From Erwinia sp. SLM-02 (GTDB lineage Bacteria > Pseudomonadota > Gammaproteobacteria > Enterobacterales > Enterobacteriaceae), in the NCBI RefSeq assembly GCF_037450285.1, contig NZ_JAQISN010000001.1:1240001-1304000 (forward strand): a stretch of 64,000 nt of DNA, given 5' to 3'. The notes under the pieces were generated by a model. It saw only the letters and a program-made list of their open reading frames with translations. It did no database searches and was not told the DNA's origin. Below are positions 35,948 through 44,008 of this stretch, one piece after another; within the stretch, counting starts at the first letter, position 1, and each line of letters starts with the position of its first letter. The position numbers and the translations under genes are program-made.

Positions 35948-37170
35948 GATTTTCCGGTGCTGTTGCTGCTGTCATCGTTTTCAGGCGCGGCGAACAGTGT
36001 AATCTCGACGCGCCGGTTCTGTGCCCGATTCTGGGCGCTGTCATTGGGCATCAGCGCGCCGCTGTCGCCGCGACCCTGAGTGCGGATCGACACGCCGGGC
36101 TGAGCAATCAGCTGCTGCATCAGGCTGGCGATGGCGGAGGCCTGCGCCTGTGAATATTCATAGCTGGAGGGGAAACGCTCTTCGCGGCGCGGTCGGTCAT
36201 CGCTGAAAACGCTGACCAGCAGCGTACCGTGAACGGCTTCCAGCGCCGTGGCTACCCTGGCGATCAGCGCCCGGCCCTGAGGCGAAAGCACCGTGCCGGA
36301 AGCATTAAACAGCCCGTCCACCGGCAGGATAACCCGGCTGCCGCTGCTGGTATCCACCACGTCCAGCTGATGGCCGGTGATCAGATCGCTGAGCCGCAGT
36401 CGAAGATCGGTTAACGCCTGCGGGGCCGGGCCTCGCTGCCCGGGTATGGTTTCCGGTAGCGGCGTTTGCCAGATCTGCTGCAGCAGGGTGGAGGTGGCGT
36501 TACTCAGCCGCCAGTTCAGACTGGAAAACACCAGGCAGGCAGCAAATGCGGCGATAGAGACGCAGGCCCACAGCGGAACCGGCGCGCGCCAGGGGGCGCT
36601 CTCCTGCGGCAGGTCTGCCGGGGGGGACAAACGATTGTGCTGGGGCGTGTCGCGGACGTTAGCGATAAGCACCGCCAGACGATCGCGAATCGCATCGCGC
36701 TGGCCGCGCCCGTTCTCCATCGTGCGATAGCGACCTTCGTAGCCCAGCAGCAGACAGTAGTTGATGATTTCTAACAGCCACAGATGCTGGTCGGGATTTT
36801 GCGACAGTCGGGAAAGCAGCTGGAAGAATTTATCGCCGCCCCAGGCTTCATTATGAAACGTGACCAGCAGCCCGTTGCCCGACCACACGCCGCGGTTGCC
36901 CCATGGGGTCTGCGCGGCGGACTCATCCAGCACCGTGCAGAGGCAGTAACGCGCGCCGATGATCGTTTCAAACGGTATTTCCACCCGGCGGCAGTGGTTT
37001 TCAAACAGCCGTATCTCGTCAACCAGCTGCTGGCGCAAACCGGCAGGATCGTCATGGCTGACGGCCTGACGGATCTGCACCACGGCGTTCAGCAGGGGAA
37101 ATGCGGCTGCCAGCAGCGGATTATCCAGGGCCGCGTAGTTCTCTTTTACCGGAGAAAGTTCTGGCATCAT
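35944..37170 (-). CDS. tssL: TssL (DotU-type) with C-terminal OmpA peptidoglycan-binding domain
   Basis: 408 residues: cytoplasmic DotU domain (about 1-185; NPLLAAAFPLLNAVVQIR, ARYCLCTVLDESAAQTPWG), one membrane helix (about 197-218), then a periplasmic OmpA-like domain (about 275-395) ending AQNRAQNRRVEITLF. This evolved-TssL layout ties the membrane complex to the cell wall without a separate TagL. Overlaps tssM by 4 bp. An ATGATG doublet makes the exact start uncertain by one codon. Confidence 0.93.
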   Translation of the reverse strand: MMPELSPVKENYAALDNPLLAAAFPLLNAVVQIRQAVSHDDPAGLRQQLVDEIRLFENHCRRVEIPFETIIGARYCLCTVLDESAAQTPWGNRGVWSGNGLLVTFHNEAWGGDKFFQLLSRLSQNPDQHLWLLEIINYCLLLGYEGRYRTMENGRGQRDAIRDRLAVLIANVRDTPQHNRLSPPADLPQESAPWRAPVPLWACVSIAAFAACLVFSSLNWRLSNATSTLLQQIWQTPLPETIPGQRGPAPQALTDLRLRLSDLITGHQLDVVDTSSGSRVILPVDGLFNASGTVLSPQGRALIARVATALEAVHGTLLVSVFSDDRPRREERFPSSYEYSQAQASAIASLMQQLIAQPGVSIRTQGRGDSGALMPNDSAQNRAQNRRVEITLFAAPENDDSSNSTGKS

Positions 37171-37278
37171 CAGGATTCGGGGATCTCAGCTGTGTTCTGC
37201 AGCCGGAAAAAGGGTCCGCAGCTGCACAAATTATTTTTATCCATTCACCGACAGTCTGGCTGCCGAACCGGGCGCGGG

Positions 37279-37767
37279 TTACTGCAGGATCCAGGTTGCC
37301 GTCTCGCCGTTGCGACAGGCTTTGTTTTGCCCACCAACGTCAACGCACTCTTTTTTCCGCGCCTTGCGCGGGCGAGGGCGATCGTTGCGCAGTGTGGCGT
37401 CATACAGCTCGCTTTTTACGCCCGCTTTGAGCGGCACGTAGCCCAGCAGCTGTTGCGTATCGTCCCCGGCAATCGCCAGCCAGCGATCGGCCTCACCGAG
37501 CACGGTGAAAGGTTTACCGGCTTCCAGATAGCGCACAATCTTGCCGCTGTAATCCGGGCGGGTCATCACTGACGCTTTATAAAGCGCGCGATATTGCTGG
37601 TTGACGGGCGTAAAGGAGGTCGGAGCCTGAACCGCATAGCGGTGCACCAGCTTTACGCCGTTGACCTCGCTGGTCACCAGGGTGTCGTCATCCGGCTGTG
37701 ATGGAGCCGTTTTGCATCCTGCGAGGGAAAACACGGCCAGCAAGATTAACGCGCTGCTAATTTTCAC
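37279..37767 (-). CDS. SH3-like lipoprotein at head of type VI locus
   Basis: From a GTG at 37765-37767 (GGGGA upstream) the product has 162 residues with a lipoprotein signal (SALILLAVFSLAGC, lipidated Cys near 18). The mature part contains an SH3b-like beta stretch (RYLEAGKPFTVLGEADRWLAIAGD) and a basic C-terminus (RPRPRKARKKEC) with a few cysteines. It is the first gene of the minus-strand locus, 108 bp ahead of tssL. TssJ is the usual lipoprotein of this complex, but this sequence does not look like TssJ. Whether it replaces it is unknown. Confidence 0.75.
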   Translation of the reverse strand: MKISSALILLAVFSLAGCKTAPSQPDDDTLVTSEVNGVKLVHRYAVQAPTSFTPVNQQYRALYKASVMTRPDYSGKIVRYLEAGKPFTVLGEADRWLAIAGDDTQQLLGYVPLKAGVKSELYDATLRNDRPRPRKARKKECVDVGGQNKACRNGETATWILQ

Positions 37768-38150
37768 TTTGATCCCCGTGAAGCTGCTCAGAATATCTGA
37801 CTTGCGAACGCGACGACGCCGCGTCAGCCACTCTCCACCCCAACCCGGGCGCACTGGCGTCTTTTCGGTTGAGAGGAGGAAATTGCCCGGTTTAACATCA
37901 GGATAATTGCTTTAGGCATTTACCGGACGTTTTTGGGAATAGAATCCATTGCAGGCGCTGGTTGAACATGCTAGCAGTCGCCTGATTTGCCAGATTTTGC
38001 CTGAAAGGAGTGTTAACGGCAATTTGATTAGCGCTAAAAACGCTAATTTTCCTTATCTGATGGATAGTTGGCGGGAAAACAGGCGGTTAAGGCCGCGTCC
38101 GGTGATGCAGACGGCCTCACCGGACGGGATGAACGTTTCTGGCAGAGGGG
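37768..38150. other. Intergenic region between type VI locus and PEBP gene
   Basis: About 380 bp that should hold the type VI locus promoter. Seen: a hairpin ATTAGCG/CGCTAAT (38027-38047) followed by TTTTCC on the plus strand, and a 9-bp stem GTCCGGTGA/TCACCGGAC (38097-38125) after the PEBP stop without a T-tract. No gene is supported. Confidence 0.5.
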
Positions 38151-38699
38151 TTAATCGTTACCGTAGCGGCCGATAATCCCGGCACCGGCCAGCGCGTGGC
38201 CTTTCAGCGCGTTAAGCAACTGGTCACGGGTCAGCCCGGCGGGGAGTGCGTCTGCCGCCAGGTCGCTGGCAATAAGGGTGAAGACATAATGATGCGCGCC
38301 GCTGCCGGCCGGCGGGCACGGGCCGTGGTAGCGTGCGGTTCCCGGGCTGTTTTTCCCGCCGGTGAATCCGTTACCGTGGGTCAGATCGCCCTGAGCGAAC
38401 TGCGTGCGGCTGGCCGGGATGTTGTAGGCCACGAGGTGAGAGACGCCGAGCCCTTTCGCGCCTTCCGGGTCAAAGACCATCAGGGCAAAGCTTTTTGTCC
38501 CGGCCGGGGCGTGGTTCCAGCCGAGTGCCGGGGAGACGTTTTCCCCGGTGCAGCTGGCGTTACCCGGCGTGGCGCCGGCGAACTTTTTGTCCAGCAGGGC
38601 GTTATCGGTAAAGTCGGGCGAGGTAAGGGTGAATACCTCCTGGGCGCCGGCGCCGAGGCTGGCCAGGAGGAGTGAGGCGGCGAGTAGCGTTTTTGTCAT
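38151..38699 (-). CDS. Exported PEBP/YbhB-YbcL family protein
   Basis: 182 residues with a signal peptide (MTKTLLAASLLLASLGAGAQ). The mature chain follows the bacterial phosphatidylethanolamine-binding/Raf-kinase-inhibitor fold: CTGENVSPALGWNHAPAGTKSFALMVFDPEGAKGLG, GWNH-type ligand region, ARYHGPCPPAGSGAHHYVFTLIA. Resembles the periplasmic YbcL branch more than cytoplasmic YbhB. Role unknown. It lies alone between the type VI locus and a repeat pair. Confidence 0.9.
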   Translation of the reverse strand: MTKTLLAASLLLASLGAGAQEVFTLTSPDFTDNALLDKKFAGATPGNASCTGENVSPALGWNHAPAGTKSFALMVFDPEGAKGLGVSHLVAYNIPASRTQFAQGDLTHGNGFTGGKNSPGTARYHGPCPPAGSGAHHYVFTLIASDLAADALPAGLTRDQLLNALKGHALAGAGIIGRYGND

Positions 38700-38836
38700 T
38701 GGCGTTCTCCGTATTAAAGTGATGCTGATTGATGTTTGAAATTCAGAATGTTTTCTTGCGTTTATTTGTAGCTTGACGACGGTTGATTGCCGGAGTGTGT
38801 CATATCAGTCTTTCTGGAGGTTCAGCGCTAGCGCTG

Positions 38837-39033
38837 GCTGGCCGCTCCTCCGCCCGGGCCGGTCCTCGCGCGGCGTTTCACGCCGTGCCTTCACGTCGTT
38901 CATCAGCCGGTCGGACCGACACAGACGGGCCTTCCCTGGCCCGACCGTGCCTTTCCCCCGCGTCCTGCGGGGGAATCCTGGCTTCTTCGCGCCGTTCAGC
39001 GCTGCGGATGGCCCGGGCGGAGGAGCGGCCAGC
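38837..39033 (+). repeat. Structured intergenic repeat, copy F (+)
   Basis: 197 bp. The closing arms (38837-38859 and 39011-39033) are a perfect 23-bp inverted repeat with a sequence unlike other copies. Internal stems: a long hairpin with loop TTCCCT and a perfect 9-bp TTCCCCCGC/GCGGGGGAA with loop GTCCT. A run of seven T follows the right arm closely, so on the plus strand it could also terminate transcription. Confidence 0.92.
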
Positions 39034-39135
39034 CTGCCTGGTTTTTTTCAGTATTATCTGAGAATGGAAAACTGTCAGCCCGTTCAGTCACTTTAGCTTT
39101 TGGCATGGATGAGATAGCCAGCAAGATGCTTAAAG

Positions 39136-39341
39136 GGGGAACAGCCGCTGCGGAAGTCGGGTAATCCGCAGCGTTGAGATGAAAGCATCAGACCAGGATA
39201 CGTCAACAGGACGTTGGCGTAAGGCTGCGTCGTGTCAGGGACGACGCGTCGCAGCCGGTCCGACGGGGCGGATGCTGAAATCGAGGGCACCGTGCAACGC
39301 GCGGCGCGAGGACCGCCCGGCTACCGCAGCGGCTGTTCCCC
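39136..39341 (-). repeat. Structured intergenic repeat, copy G (-)
   Basis: 206 bp in reverse orientation. Arms 39136-39161 and 39316-39341 pair 24/26. Internal: a 14-bp stem (GGCTGCG/CGCAGCC side) with loop AGGGAC, and TACGTCAAC/GTTGGCGTA with loop AGGAC. Conserved core blocks are present on the minus strand. Confidence 0.9.
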
Positions 39342-39553
39342 TGACACCTGTCCACCAGCGATGCCGCCAAACAGACACCATTCACCTCAGGTGTTTCCAG
39401 CATCTTTCAAAAGCAGAGCTTTGCCAAAGTCTCGAGTACCTCCCGCCCGGATTTTTACCGTCCTGCCGAATCTGTGTTAAGGTTATAACTCGCCAATTTT
39501 GTGAGGCACCACACATATAATTCGCTAGAAAACCGTTGCTTTTGATATTTTAA

Positions 39554-40996
39554 ATGCCTATGAATCGATTTATCCGCCGTTATCCTGTTTTCCTTCCCCT
39601 GCTGGCTACGCTCTCCGGCCTGCCTGTCGATCTCGCGTGGGCCTTTGACGAAAAAAATCAGGTTGCCGAAGCCCCCTTTGACGATCCCGCCCGCTTCAGC
39701 AATATGGTGCAGCAGCTGCCCGCGTTAAATAACGGTGCCTCCGATGATTTACTGGAAAAACGTATCGCCGAAGCGGCAAAAAGCATCGGGGAGGCCAGCA
39801 TGGCCAGCGACAGCGATAAACCGCTGCGCGAACAGGCCGAACTGTGGGCGTTCAACCGCTTCCGCGATCTGGCGGCGGAACGCGCTGCGAGGGAAGGGGA
39901 GCATCTTCTTTCACCCTACGGGCGTGCCAGCGTTACGCTCGCCGTGGATGATGACGGCAACTTTAACGGCACCTCGGCGCAGCTGATTACCCCCTGGCAG
40001 GATAACTATCAGTATCTGACCTTCAGCCAGCTAGGCCTGGAGCAAACCGAATACGGCGCGGTGGGCAATGCCGGGCTGGGCCAGCGCTGGATAGCCGGTG
40101 ACTGGCGGCTGGGCTACAACGCTTTCGTGGATGATTTACTGACCGAGAACCAGCAGCGCGGATCGTTAGGCACGGAAGCATGGGGTGAGTATCTGCGCTT
40201 CTCCGCCAACTACTACCATCCCCTCAGCGGCTGGCGCAACCGCGGCAACAGCAGCCAGATGCGCATGGCGCGCGGCTATGATATTACCACCCGCGGCTAT
40301 CTGCCGTTCTATCGCCAGCTGGGCGTTTCTCTCAGCTATGAACAGTATCTGGGACGCAATATCGACCTGTTCCACAGCGGAAATATGATGGATAACCCCA
40401 CGGCGGTCACGCTGGGGATTAATTACACGCCCGTCCCGCTGTTCACCTTCAGCGCTAATCACAAAGAAGGCGACAGCGGCGAATCCCAGGATCAGTTTGC
40501 CCTCAAGATGAACTATCGCCTCGGCGTGGCGCTCAGCAAGCAGCTTTCCGCCAGCAACGTCGATGCCGCGCAGTCGCTGAGCGGCAGCCGTTATGATGCG
40601 GTGAACCGCAATAACTCTCCGGTGATGGCTTTCCGCCAGCGGAAAACCCTGTCGGTATTCCTTGCCACGCCGCCGTGGCAGGTGCAGCCGGGTGAAACGC
40701 TGCCGCTGAAACTGCAAATCCGCCACAGTAATCCGATTAAGGCGGTCAGCTGGCAGGGGGATACCCAGGCTCTGAGCCTGACGCCGCCCGCTAACAGCAG
40801 CGATCCCGAGGGATGGAGTATTATTATTCCGGCCTGGGACAGCTCGGCGGAAGCCAGCAATGAATATCGTTTGTCGGTAACGCTGGAAGACAGCAAGCAG
40901 CAGCGCGTCACGTCTAACTGGATCACGCTGAAACTGTCTCAGCCGGTGGCAATGCAGGATCCGCGGGCGGAAAATTACGATTTTCTTACCCCCTGA
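39554..40996 (+). CDS. ychO: Inverse autotransporter beta-barrel protein YchO
   Basis: 480 residues with a signal peptide, an alpha-helical stretch (about 65-115), an intimin/invasin-type outer-membrane barrel (SPYGRASVTLAVDDDGNF, YLTFSQLGLEQTEYGAVGNAGLGQRW, MARGYDITTRGYLPFY), and a single Ig-like D00-type domain (about 375-470) with no extended passenger. It follows E. coli YchO (about 464 residues) all along. In E. coli chaC-ychN-ychO are neighbours; here the type VI locus and other genes lie between chaC and ychO. Start is either this ATG or one two codons later; no strong ribosome-binding site distinguishes them. Confidence 0.93.
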   Translation: MPMNRFIRRYPVFLPLLATLSGLPVDLAWAFDEKNQVAEAPFDDPARFSNMVQQLPALNNGASDDLLEKRIAEAAKSIGEASMASDSDKPLREQAELWAFNRFRDLAAERAAREGEHLLSPYGRASVTLAVDDDGNFNGTSAQLITPWQDNYQYLTFSQLGLEQTEYGAVGNAGLGQRWIAGDWRLGYNAFVDDLLTENQQRGSLGTEAWGEYLRFSANYYHPLSGWRNRGNSSQMRMARGYDITTRGYLPFYRQLGVSLSYEQYLGRNIDLFHSGNMMDNPTAVTLGINYTPVPLFTFSANHKEGDSGESQDQFALKMNYRLGVALSKQLSASNVDAAQSLSGSRYDAVNRNNSPVMAFRQRKTLSVFLATPPWQVQPGETLPLKLQIRHSNPIKAVSWQGDTQALSLTPPANSSDPEGWSIIIPAWDSSAEASNEYRLSVTLEDSKQQRVTSNWITLKLSQPVAMQDPRAENYDFLTP

Positions 40997-41140
40997 CGGC
41001 ACGAAAACTGACACCGCTGAAATGCAAAAAGTTGTCAAGATAGCGCCCGAAAATATATGTGATTAAAGTCACAAAATACTCCTTTCCAACCTCAGGGTTT
41101 TTCTGCACAATCTGCGAAAAATTCTACTCACCTGCACATC

Positions 41141-42046
41141 ATGATCATCCGTCCGCATCGTCACTGGTTTGTTCGCCTTTTCGCCTGGCACGGCTCTGTG
41201 CTACCCGGGATTTGGTTTCGCCTGACACTCAACTTAATGATGTCAGTGATCGCGATTTTGTGTCTTGACTGGTATGAAACGCTGGGGATTAAACTGACCC
41301 TCGCCCCTTTTAGTTTGCTCGGGGTGTCGATTGCGGTTTTCCTGGGTTTCCGCAACAGCGTCTGCTTTGGCCGCTTTATTGAGGCGCGGATGTTCTGGGG
41401 AAACCTGCTGATTGCCTGTCGCACGCTGCAGCGGCTGGCGCTGGCAATCTCCCCGGCTGAGGCGCCGCGCGTGATGTCGCTGCTGCTGGCGTTCTGCTAC
41501 AGCCTCAAGCATCAGCTGCGCCGAACCGATGCCCACGAGGATCTGCGCCGCTATCTGGGGGATGAGGCCGATGAGATCCTGGCCCGCCGTTCTCCGACCA
41601 ACTTTATTGAACTACAGCTCTCCAACTGGCTGGCGATCCAGCGCCGCAACGGCAATCTTTCTGACATTTTGTATGCCCATATGGATGCCAGCATCAATCA
41701 GCTGTCGCAGGTTCTGGGGGGATGTGAGCGGCTGGCGAGTATGCCGATTCCCTTTGCCTACGGCCTGCTGCTGCACCGCACGGTATATCTGTTCTGTACG
41801 CTGCTGCCCTTCGCGCTGGTACCGGATCTGCACTATATGACGCCGCTGGTGTCGGTATTTATCGCCTACACCTTCCTGTCGCTGGATACGCTGGCGGAAG
41901 AGCTGGAGATGCCGTTTGGCCTGGCCAAAAACCATCTGCCGCTGGATGCCATGTGCACCAATATTGAGATCAACCTGAGGGAAATGAATCTGGAGCAGGA
42001 ACTGCCGGATACGCCTCAGCCAGACAGGCACTATCGTTTAACCTGA
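41141..42046 (+). CDS. yneE: Bestrophin/UPF0187 family membrane protein YneE
   Basis: 301 residues, four hydrophobic segments and the bestrophin-like arrangement MIIRPHRHWFVRLFAWHGSVLP (opening), LAPFSLLGVSIAVFLGFRN, CFGRFIEARMFWG, and PIPFAYGLLLHRTVYLFC. Bacterial members form pentameric ion channels. It aligns to E. coli YneE to the last residues (DRHYRLT). Convergent with the porin gene. Confidence 0.92.
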   Translation: MIIRPHRHWFVRLFAWHGSVLPGIWFRLTLNLMMSVIAILCLDWYETLGIKLTLAPFSLLGVSIAVFLGFRNSVCFGRFIEARMFWGNLLIACRTLQRLALAISPAEAPRVMSLLLAFCYSLKHQLRRTDAHEDLRRYLGDEADEILARRSPTNFIELQLSNWLAIQRRNGNLSDILYAHMDASINQLSQVLGGCERLASMPIPFAYGLLLHRTVYLFCTLLPFALVPDLHYMTPLVSVFIAYTFLSLDTLAEELEMPFGLAKNHLPLDAMCTNIEINLREMNLEQELPDTPQPDRHYRLT

Positions 42047-42056
42047 CCGACTGGCA

Positions 42057-42080
42057 GGGGCGGCCTCCAGCGGCCGCCCC
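42057..42080. terminator. GC-rich hairpin between yneE and porin gene
   Basis: GGGGCGGCC pairs with GGCCGCCCC around six bases, between convergent stop codons; no T-tract, so likely weak or Rho-assisted. Confidence 0.5.
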
Positions 42081-42091
42081 GCGTGCCCGTA

Positions 42092-43153
42092 TCAGAACTG
42101 GTAGTTCAGACCCACGCCGGTGACGTCGTCATTCGCCAGCCCCAGCGGGTTGCTGTCACTCAGCAGGTTAACTTTGTATTCGGCATACGCCAGGAAGTTT
42201 TTGTTGAAGTAGTAGTTCGCGCCGAAAGAAACGTACTTCACGATATCCGCATTACCGATGTTTTCAATGTCCTTACCGCGTGATGACACGTAGGCCAGCG
42301 ACGGGCGGAAGCCGTTGAGGAACTGGTACTGCGCGACCGCTTCAAAATTCACCGCTTTGTTAGCAAAGCCGCCGCCGATCGGCGTAGCGTTGTGGGTGTT
42401 GCCGTACATGGCTGCCAGATAAATCTGGTTGGCATCGTACTTCACCGCCGTCGCCCAGGACTCGGCGCGATCGCCTTCTCCCCGCGCTGCGTTATTCTGT
42501 GCCTGAGTACGGCCAATATTGGCATAGGTTCCCACCACGCCCAGACCCCAGTCGGCGCTGTAGCTGACGGATGTTGCGTAGCCGTCGCCGTTGCTGCGAC
42601 GCACGGCATCAGCACCGGTACGTTCGTTTTTCCCTTCGTACTGCAGTGCCACATTCAGCCCGTCAACCAGCCCGAAGAAGTTGCTGTTACGCCAGGTTGC
42701 CACGCCGGTGGAACGGGAGGAGAGGAAACCGTCGGCGTAGCCGGAGTCGCCGCCGAATTTCGGCAGCATATCGGTCCATGCCAGTGCGTCATACACCAGG
42801 CCATAGTTACGGCCGTAGTCGAATGAACCCCACTTACCGAACTTCAGGCCGGCAAAGCCCAGGCGGGTTTTATCGCCGCTCAGGGCATCCGTACCTTCGG
42901 TTTTGTTCAGCTGGAAGTTGTACTGCCACTGGGCGTAGCCGGTCAGATCCTGCGCAATCTGCGTTTCACCCTTAAAGCCAAAACGGGCGTAGGACACATC
43001 GCCATCGTTGCCCGCGTCGTCCGAGAAGAGGTGGCCGACGTTGATCTTACCGTTCAGATCCACCTTGTTGCCGTCTTTGTTATAAATCTCTGCAGCCTGC
43101 ACGCCGCTGGCCAGAAGAGCCGGTATCAGTAATGCCAGTAAAGAACGCTTCAT
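42092..43153 (-). CDS. OmpC/OmpF-type general porin
   Basis: 353 residues from the second ATG of an ATGATG doublet (43153): signal peptide MKRSLLALLIPALLASGVQA, mature start AEIYNKDGNKVDLNGKINVGHLF, and a 16-strand trimeric porin pattern. Constriction-loop L3 features are visible as GRNYGLVYDALAWTDMLPKFGGDS, and the protein ends with the BAM-recognised C-terminal Phe (GVGLNYQF). It belongs to the OmpC/OmpF/PhoE/OmpN group; which orthologue cannot be decided without a tree. Its position between yneE and ast is not that of E. coli ompC or ompF. Confidence 0.92.
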   Translation of the reverse strand: MKRSLLALLIPALLASGVQAAEIYNKDGNKVDLNGKINVGHLFSDDAGNDGDVSYARFGFKGETQIAQDLTGYAQWQYNFQLNKTEGTDALSGDKTRLGFAGLKFGKWGSFDYGRNYGLVYDALAWTDMLPKFGGDSGYADGFLSSRSTGVATWRNSNFFGLVDGLNVALQYEGKNERTGADAVRRSNGDGYATSVSYSADWGLGVVGTYANIGRTQAQNNAARGEGDRAESWATAVKYDANQIYLAAMYGNTHNATPIGGGFANKAVNFEAVAQYQFLNGFRPSLAYVSSRGKDIENIGNADIVKYVSFGANYYFNKNFLAYAEYKVNLLSDSNPLGLANDDVTGVGLNYQF

Positions 43154-43651
43154 CATGAGTAACCCTGTTTTAAAATTATATTTTCTTTGCATTTAGTGCG
43201 GTTGAGAAGGTGACATAAAAATATGTTTCATGAAAATTGAATATATGTAACAAAATATTACAATGAGAGTATAGCAGGGGTAATCATGAGTGATTTCTAA
43301 ATTTAGAATGTGCATTAGCTATGCTAAAAATAAGGATAATAAATAATTATCCTGTTCAATTTATTGTTTAATATGAAAAAATTAATATGTCATTTTTATG
43401 ACAAAAGAAATTTAAATATCGCATTATGGGTAATTATTGAGCAGTTCTGTCAGGTTTTATGCCCTGTATTTTTATTCGAAAAGGATTAATGCTATTTACT
43501 GTAATGCTTTTCCATTAATACAAAATGTCCATATGTAATATCGGTTCTTCACCGGTTTTTAATAAGTTTAATTAAATAATACACCGCGAAACGATCGCGT
43601 CGGGTGTTAATAAATTGCTGCCATCCATCCAGCCGCGCTGACCGCACCTGC

Positions 43652-43668
43652 TGCACGGTTCTGGTGCG
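43652..43668. promoter_or_regulatory. NtrC-type enhancer site for ast
   Basis: TGCACGGTTCTGGTGCG fits the NtrC dyad TGCAC-N7-GTGCA apart from the final base. It lies about 240 bp upstream of the sigma-54 promoter, a normal distance for NtrC activation by looping. Confidence 0.65.
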
Positions 43669-43896
43669 GTCCTGCCGCATTATGGTGCGTTAACCTCCTC
43701 TTTTTACGACCAAATTCTATCGGCGATCACATAAACGATATTTTATTTTACCAATGCATAATTCCTCTTTTTTTTGTGCGGCGAAGCCGGGGATATACAT
43801 TGATATTCACTTTTTATGCATTTTAAGTGAATAATGGCTTGATGTAAGTTATTGATATTTGGTTATTGAATTGGGTTTATGCATTTTTTCGCTGGC

Positions 43897-43912
43897 TGGC
43901 ACGCTCTGTGCA
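43897..43912 (+). promoter_or_regulatory. Sigma-54 promoter of astCADBE
   Basis: TGGCACGCTCTGTGCA has the invariant GG-N10-GC spacing and matches TGGCAC-N5-TTGCA except one base. It lies about 100 bp ahead of astC, as in E. coli where the operon is RpoN- and NtrC-dependent. Confidence 0.8.
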
Positions 43913-44008
43913 ATTTACAGTAGAGCTGCAATGAATCATTTCATTAACATTTAATACACTTTGAGTTCACCCTGGTAATTCAAAGGTTAAGCGATAAACG
44001 AGGCCGCT

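Larger units (their letters stand above)
43157..44008. other. AT-rich divergent regulatory region porin / astC
   Basis: About 850 bp without a gene, low GC from about 43195 to 43600 and 43740 to 43880. It should contain the porin promoter and leader (no OmpR sites assigned) and holds the sigma-54 promoter and NtrC-like site of the ast operon. TGAATAATGG and similar AT-rich half-palindromes near 43828 could be ArgR boxes but are not convincing alone. Confidence 0.7.

Noticed and set aside
35048..36079. 343-codon plus-strand frame opposite tssM
   Set aside because: Antisense shadow of tssM and tssL in GC-rich DNA; no recognisable product.
37949..38176. 75-codon plus-strand frame upstream of the PEBP gene end
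   Set aside because: No ribosome-binding site or homology; it overlaps the PEBP stop region.
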